From Deltaproteobacteria bacterium UBA2385 (GTDB taxonomy: Bacteria > Myxococcota_A > UBA796 > UBA2385), in the NCBI GenBank assembly GCA_002343455.1, contig DDSR01000032.1, positions 31,621-52,399 of the forward strand: a stretch of 20,779 nt of DNA. The letters run 5' to 3'. The translations under genes were made by a program, and so were the position numbers. The notes below the pieces were generated by a model that did no database searches, had not been told where the DNA came from, and saw nothing but the letters and a program-made list of their open reading frames with translations. Every line of letters starts with the position of its first letter. Position 1 is the first letter of the stretch. Shown here in pieces: positions 18,262 to 20,779 of this stretch.

Positions 18262-19944
18262 GTGTCGGAACAGCAGAAGCTGACGCTGGCCCGCGGCACA
18301 GAAGTCGCGGGCAAGTACCTGATCGAGCAGGACCTCGGAGAGGGGCTGCTCGGCCGAACCTACCTCGCCAAGCACATCAAGAGCGGCAAGCACCTCGCCC
18401 TCAAGTTCATCCGTCCGCGCCTCCTGGCCGACGCGAAGGACCGGGCCCGCCTCGATAGCGCCTTCAGCAAGGTCAAGGCCCTGCGCCACTCGGGGCTGGT
18501 CCGTTACGGCGACCTGGGTGAGCACAACGGGCTGAGCTTCTTCAGCCAGGAGTACTTCCCCGGGCAGAGCCTGCGCAGCTTGATGGAGGAGTACCAGCGC
18601 GGCCAGCGCTCCTTCTCGCTGCAAGAGGCCTGCCAGATCGTCAACAAGGTGCTCGAAGCCACGCAGTACCTGCACACCGAAGGCATCATCCATCGGAACA
18701 TCAAGCCCGAGAACATCCTGATCAAGACCCGGCAGACCGGCCCGGGTGGAAAGATCGTGGTCTTCGATGTCCGGGTCACCGATGCGGGCCTGGCTGCGCT
18801 GATCAACCCCGCCATCTTCGCCGAGAGCTTCGCCGCCCGCGAGGACGCGCCCTACCTCGCCCCCGAGCTCGGTGGCTTCGACCAGGACGGCACCCCGCCC
18901 TCGGACGTCTACAGCATCGGCGTGATGCTCTACGAGCTCCTGGTCGGTCAGACCCCGCGCGGCACCTACCTCTCGCCGACCCAGCTCCGCGGCGATCTGC
19001 CCGAGCACATCGACGACACCGTCGAGATGGCGCTGGGGGCCAACCCCGAGGATCGCTACCCGACCGCCCAGGACATGCTCAACGACATCCAGCGCTCCTT
19101 CTCCAGCGAGATGCAGGAAGACAGCGTCGGGACGGGCTTCCGCAGCATCCTGATCGGCATCGGCGTGGCCGTTACGCTCGCCCTGGGTCTTGGCCTCTAC
19201 ATCCAGCTCCGCGAGCAACCCGACCCGCTGGCGGCGGCCCGCGCGGCCGACACCCTGCTGCGCGCCCAGGTCCAGTCCGAGCTGCGGATGCCGTCCGAGG
19301 CCGAGCTGCAGATGATGGTCGCCGCTCGCCCCGACATGCTCTACATCCCACCGGGCCCCTTCGTGCAGGGACGGCTCAACCAGGAGCGGGTGGACGTCGA
19401 CGCCGCCCAGTCCGAGCCGCTGGCCCAGGTCGTCAAGACCGAGGGCTACTTCATCGACCGCTACGAGTTCCCCAACGCGACCCGGGACAAGGCCGGCAAC
19501 CCGGTCAAGCCTGTCGCCAAGGTGACCTACCAGCAGGCGGAAGAGGCCTGCGCCCAGTTCGGCAAGCGCATCTGCACCGACGTCGAGTGGGAGCGGGCCT
19601 GCAAGGGCCCGGCCAACTGGGTCTACAGCTACTCGGACCAGTTCGACCCCGAGATGTGCGGCGGCGTGGAAGAGGCCTACAACGTCGGCGATCGCGAGAG
19701 CTGCGTCTCGGGCTACGGCGTCGCGATGATGTCCGGCGGCATCCGCGAGTGGACCTCCACCGTGGCGGGCTCGAAGGACACCCGGCGCATCGTCAAGGGC
19801 GGAATGCGCGGCAACCTCTCGCGCGGGTCCCGCTGCGCCTTCGCCGTCGACGAGTCGGCCACCTACGCCGACAACACCCTCGGCTTCCGCTGCTGCCTGG
19901 ACGTCTCGGCCGCCAACACCCCCGCGCCGGGCAGCACCCCCTGA
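18262..19944 (+). CDS. Membrane-anchored Ser/Thr-kinase-like protein (probable pseudokinase) with C-terminal FGE/SUMF1-type domain
   Basis: This is a 560-residue protein. Residues 18-285 form an STK fold: glycine loop GEGLLGRTY (26-34), Lys48, catalytic loop HRNIKPEN (144-151), DAG (174-176) in place of DFG, APE (200-202) and SDVYSIG (214-220). The HRD aspartate is Asn146, and no Glu is visible at the expected alpha-C position (about Ala67), so phosphotransfer is doubtful. Residues 294-314 are a membrane helix. Residues 358-546 match the FGE-sulfatase/SUMF1 fold: YIPPGPFVQG, GYFIDRYEF, ICTDVEWERACKGP, GGIREWTST, RIVKGG and NTLGFRCC. Related kinase-FGE fusions occur in Myxococcota and Planctomycetes. 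The GTG start at 18262 is chosen for GGAG 5 bases upstream. The FGE-like part would face the periplasm. Confidence 0.88.
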   Translation: MSEQQKLTLARGTEVAGKYLIEQDLGEGLLGRTYLAKHIKSGKHLALKFIRPRLLADAKDRARLDSAFSKVKALRHSGLVRYGDLGEHNGLSFFSQEYFPGQSLRSLMEEYQRGQRSFSLQEACQIVNKVLEATQYLHTEGIIHRNIKPENILIKTRQTGPGGKIVVFDVRVTDAGLAALINPAIFAESFAAREDAPYLAPELGGFDQDGTPPSDVYSIGVMLYELLVGQTPRGTYLSPTQLRGDLPEHIDDTVEMALGANPEDRYPTAQDMLNDIQRSFSSEMQEDSVGTGFRSILIGIGVAVTLALGLGLYIQLREQPDPLAAARAADTLLRAQVQSELRMPSEAELQMMVAARPDMLYIPPGPFVQGRLNQERVDVDAAQSEPLAQVVKTEGYFIDRYEFPNATRDKAGNPVKPVAKVTYQQAEEACAQFGKRICTDVEWERACKGPANWVYSYSDQFDPEMCGGVEEAYNVGDRESCVSGYGVAMMSGGIREWTSTVAGSKDTRRIVKGGMRGNLSRGSRCAFAVDESATYADNTLGFRCCLDVSAANTPAPGSTP

Positions 19945-19955
19945 GCGCGCCGTCG

Positions 19956-19970
19956 GCCTCAGTCCGAGGC
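19956..19970. terminator. Possible shared hairpin at the convergent kinase/lipase ends
   Basis: GCCTC-AGTCC-GAGGC is a 5-bp stem, plus one G-U pair, with a 5-base loop. It lies 12 bases after the kinase stop and covers the lipase stop codon. No U-tract. Weak evidence. Confidence 0.28.
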
Positions 19971-20744
19971 TCGCTCCGCCCATAGCGCGCTGGCTTGCTG
20001 AAGTGCGGTGCGCACCATCACGTAGACCCCCGGGTCGTAGGTCAGGGCCGTGTGCCCGATGCCCTTCACCGGACGGTTCTGCAGGTGGTCCTCGCCCGGT
20101 CGCGGGGAGAGGCGCGAGAAGCGCGCCGGGCAGATCAGGTCGGCAGAGGAGTAGATGCTGGTCAAGGGGACCGACGCCGGGAACACATCGCGGTTCAAGG
20201 CACGCATGAAGGGCGAGAAGGGGACCATCTCCCAAGGGTTGCTGGAGAGCAGGCCCCCGCCCATCAACCAGACCCCCAGGGCCGCCGTCGGCGTGCCGCG
20301 GTGGGGCGTCCCCAGCGTCACCAGGCTCTTGATCCGGGCAGCCCCGCCGTGGTGCTGGATGTAGTGCCGAGCGATCAGCCCACCCATGGAGTGGCCGACG
20401 ATGTGCAGGCGTCCCAGGCCGTAGCGCTGCGAGATGCCCTCCAGCTTGTCGCCCACCATCCGCGCCTGGTCACCGATCGAGCGGTTGTTCAACCGCCAGA
20501 AGAGCCCGCCCAGGTCGAAGCTGAACACCCCGAAGCCGTCGCAGCGCAGCCGGTCCTCCATCACCTGCCAGACCTGTCGGGTCTGGAAGAAGCCGTGCAG
20601 CAGCAGGACCGTCTCGGGCGCCTGGGCGAAGTCGTCATGGCGGACGATGCGGTTGCTGCGCAGGTAGATCCGGCGCACGCTGCCCAGCTGATCACGCAGC
20701 GCGTTGTAGGCACGGGAGGGCGGCAAGGGACGGGGGGAAGCCAT
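19959..20744 (-). CDS. Alpha/beta-hydrolase, triacylglycerol lipase-like
   Basis: This is a 261-residue hydrolase. The lipase architecture is complete: oxyanion-loop HGF (50-52), nucleophile elbow GHSMGG (117-122) with Ser119, VTLGTPHRGT (142-151) typical of lipases and PHB-depolymerase-like enzymes, Asp202 (SSADLICP) and His231 (GIGHTAL). These form a credible Ser-Asp-His triad. There is no signal peptide, so it is probably cytoplasmic or carried by another route; the length fits a compact lipase. The substrate is unknown; carboxylic or lipid esters are expected. The ATG at 20744 has no Shine-Dalgarno, but TAGAGC lies 7 bases upstream, again a possible leaderless start. The gene is convergent with the kinase-like gene. 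Confidence 0.87.
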   Translation of the reverse strand: MASPRPLPPSRAYNALRDQLGSVRRIYLRSNRIVRHDDFAQAPETVLLLHGFFQTRQVWQVMEDRLRCDGFGVFSFDLGGLFWRLNNRSIGDQARMVGDKLEGISQRYGLGRLHIVGHSMGGLIARHYIQHHGGAARIKSLVTLGTPHRGTPTAALGVWLMGGGLLSSNPWEMVPFSPFMRALNRDVFPASVPLTSIYSSADLICPARFSRLSPRPGEDHLQNRPVKGIGHTALTYDPGVYVMVRTALQQASALWAERASD

Positions 20745-20751
20745 GGACCGG

Positions 20752-20757
20752 GCTCTA
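20752..20757 (-). promoter_or_regulatory. Putative -10-like element of the lipase gene
   Basis: TAGAGC on the minus strand lies 7 bases before the ATG. The last base departs from TANNNT, so support is weak; it is listed because the spacing repeats that of other Shine-Dalgarno-less genes here. Confidence 0.2.
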
Positions 20758-20779
20758 TCTGGCGCGGGTGGGGTTGGGG

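Noticed and set aside
16312..20235. A minus-strand open frame of about 3.9 kb opposite the UbiB-family and kinase-like genes
   Set aside because: It mirrors two well-supported plus-strand genes, has no recognisable domain, and is rich in Asp/Gly/Leu/Val/His as expected from the complement of GC-rich codons. Only the 64-residue gene at its downstream end is kept.

Overview
This is a very GC-rich, densely coded chromosomal segment with 17 protein-coding genes, one of them cut by the left edge. I found no tRNA, rRNA, CRISPR array, insertion sequence or phage gene. Every gap between genes is under 170 bases. The longest are 18097-18261, 9871-10033, 5070-5186 and 13233-13348. The gene content points to a Myxococcota-like (former Deltaproteobacteria) bacterium. 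The pointers are a Ser/Thr-kinase-like receptor fused to a formylglycine-generating-enzyme-type domain, a MopE-type Asp/Cys-motif lipoprotein, a Pro-rich GAF protein, a receiver/metallo-beta-lactamase fusion and frequent GTG/TTG starts. The taxonomic call is inference; no marker gene is present.

Layout, left to right. (1) Partial L-aspartate oxidase nadB (-), divergent from a small VOC-fold protein (+). (2) A 6-phosphofructokinase (-) whose start lies only 26 bases from the divergent start of a three-gene ABC-2 exporter operon (ATPase and two permeases, with 4-base stop/start overlaps). (3) A receiver domain fused to a metallo-beta-lactamase hydrolase, followed 3 bases later by an RsuA-type pseudouridine synthase. 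(4) A three-gene sulfur operon on the minus strand: sulfide:quinone oxidoreductase, a fusion of DUF1641 to a TusE/DsrC-like domain, and a DsrE-family protein. (5) A MopE-type lipoprotein (+), convergent with an ADP-forming acyl-CoA synthetase (-). (6) A GAF protein with a poly-proline linker (+). (7) A 64-residue membrane peptide translationally coupled to a large polytopic membrane protein (both -), divergent from a UbiB/AarF-family atypical kinase (+). (8) A membrane-anchored probable pseudokinase with a C-terminal FGE-like domain (+), preceded by a 9+9 base perfect inverted repeat that straddles a putative -10 element. (9) An alpha/beta-hydrolase lipase (-).

The most coherent system is region 4. 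SQR would oxidise sulfide to sulfane sulfur, and DsrE and the TusE-like domain are both persulfide carriers in the families known to me. The operon therefore reads as a sulfide-oxidation and sulfur-relay module in which a carrier domain has been joined to the SQR-associated DUF1641 domain. No rhodanese, TusA or Hdr-like genes are in the window. Regulatory reading: several genes lacking a Shine-Dalgarno sequence have a TANNNN hexamer (-10-like) 6-8 bases before the ATG, which suggests leaderless mRNAs.
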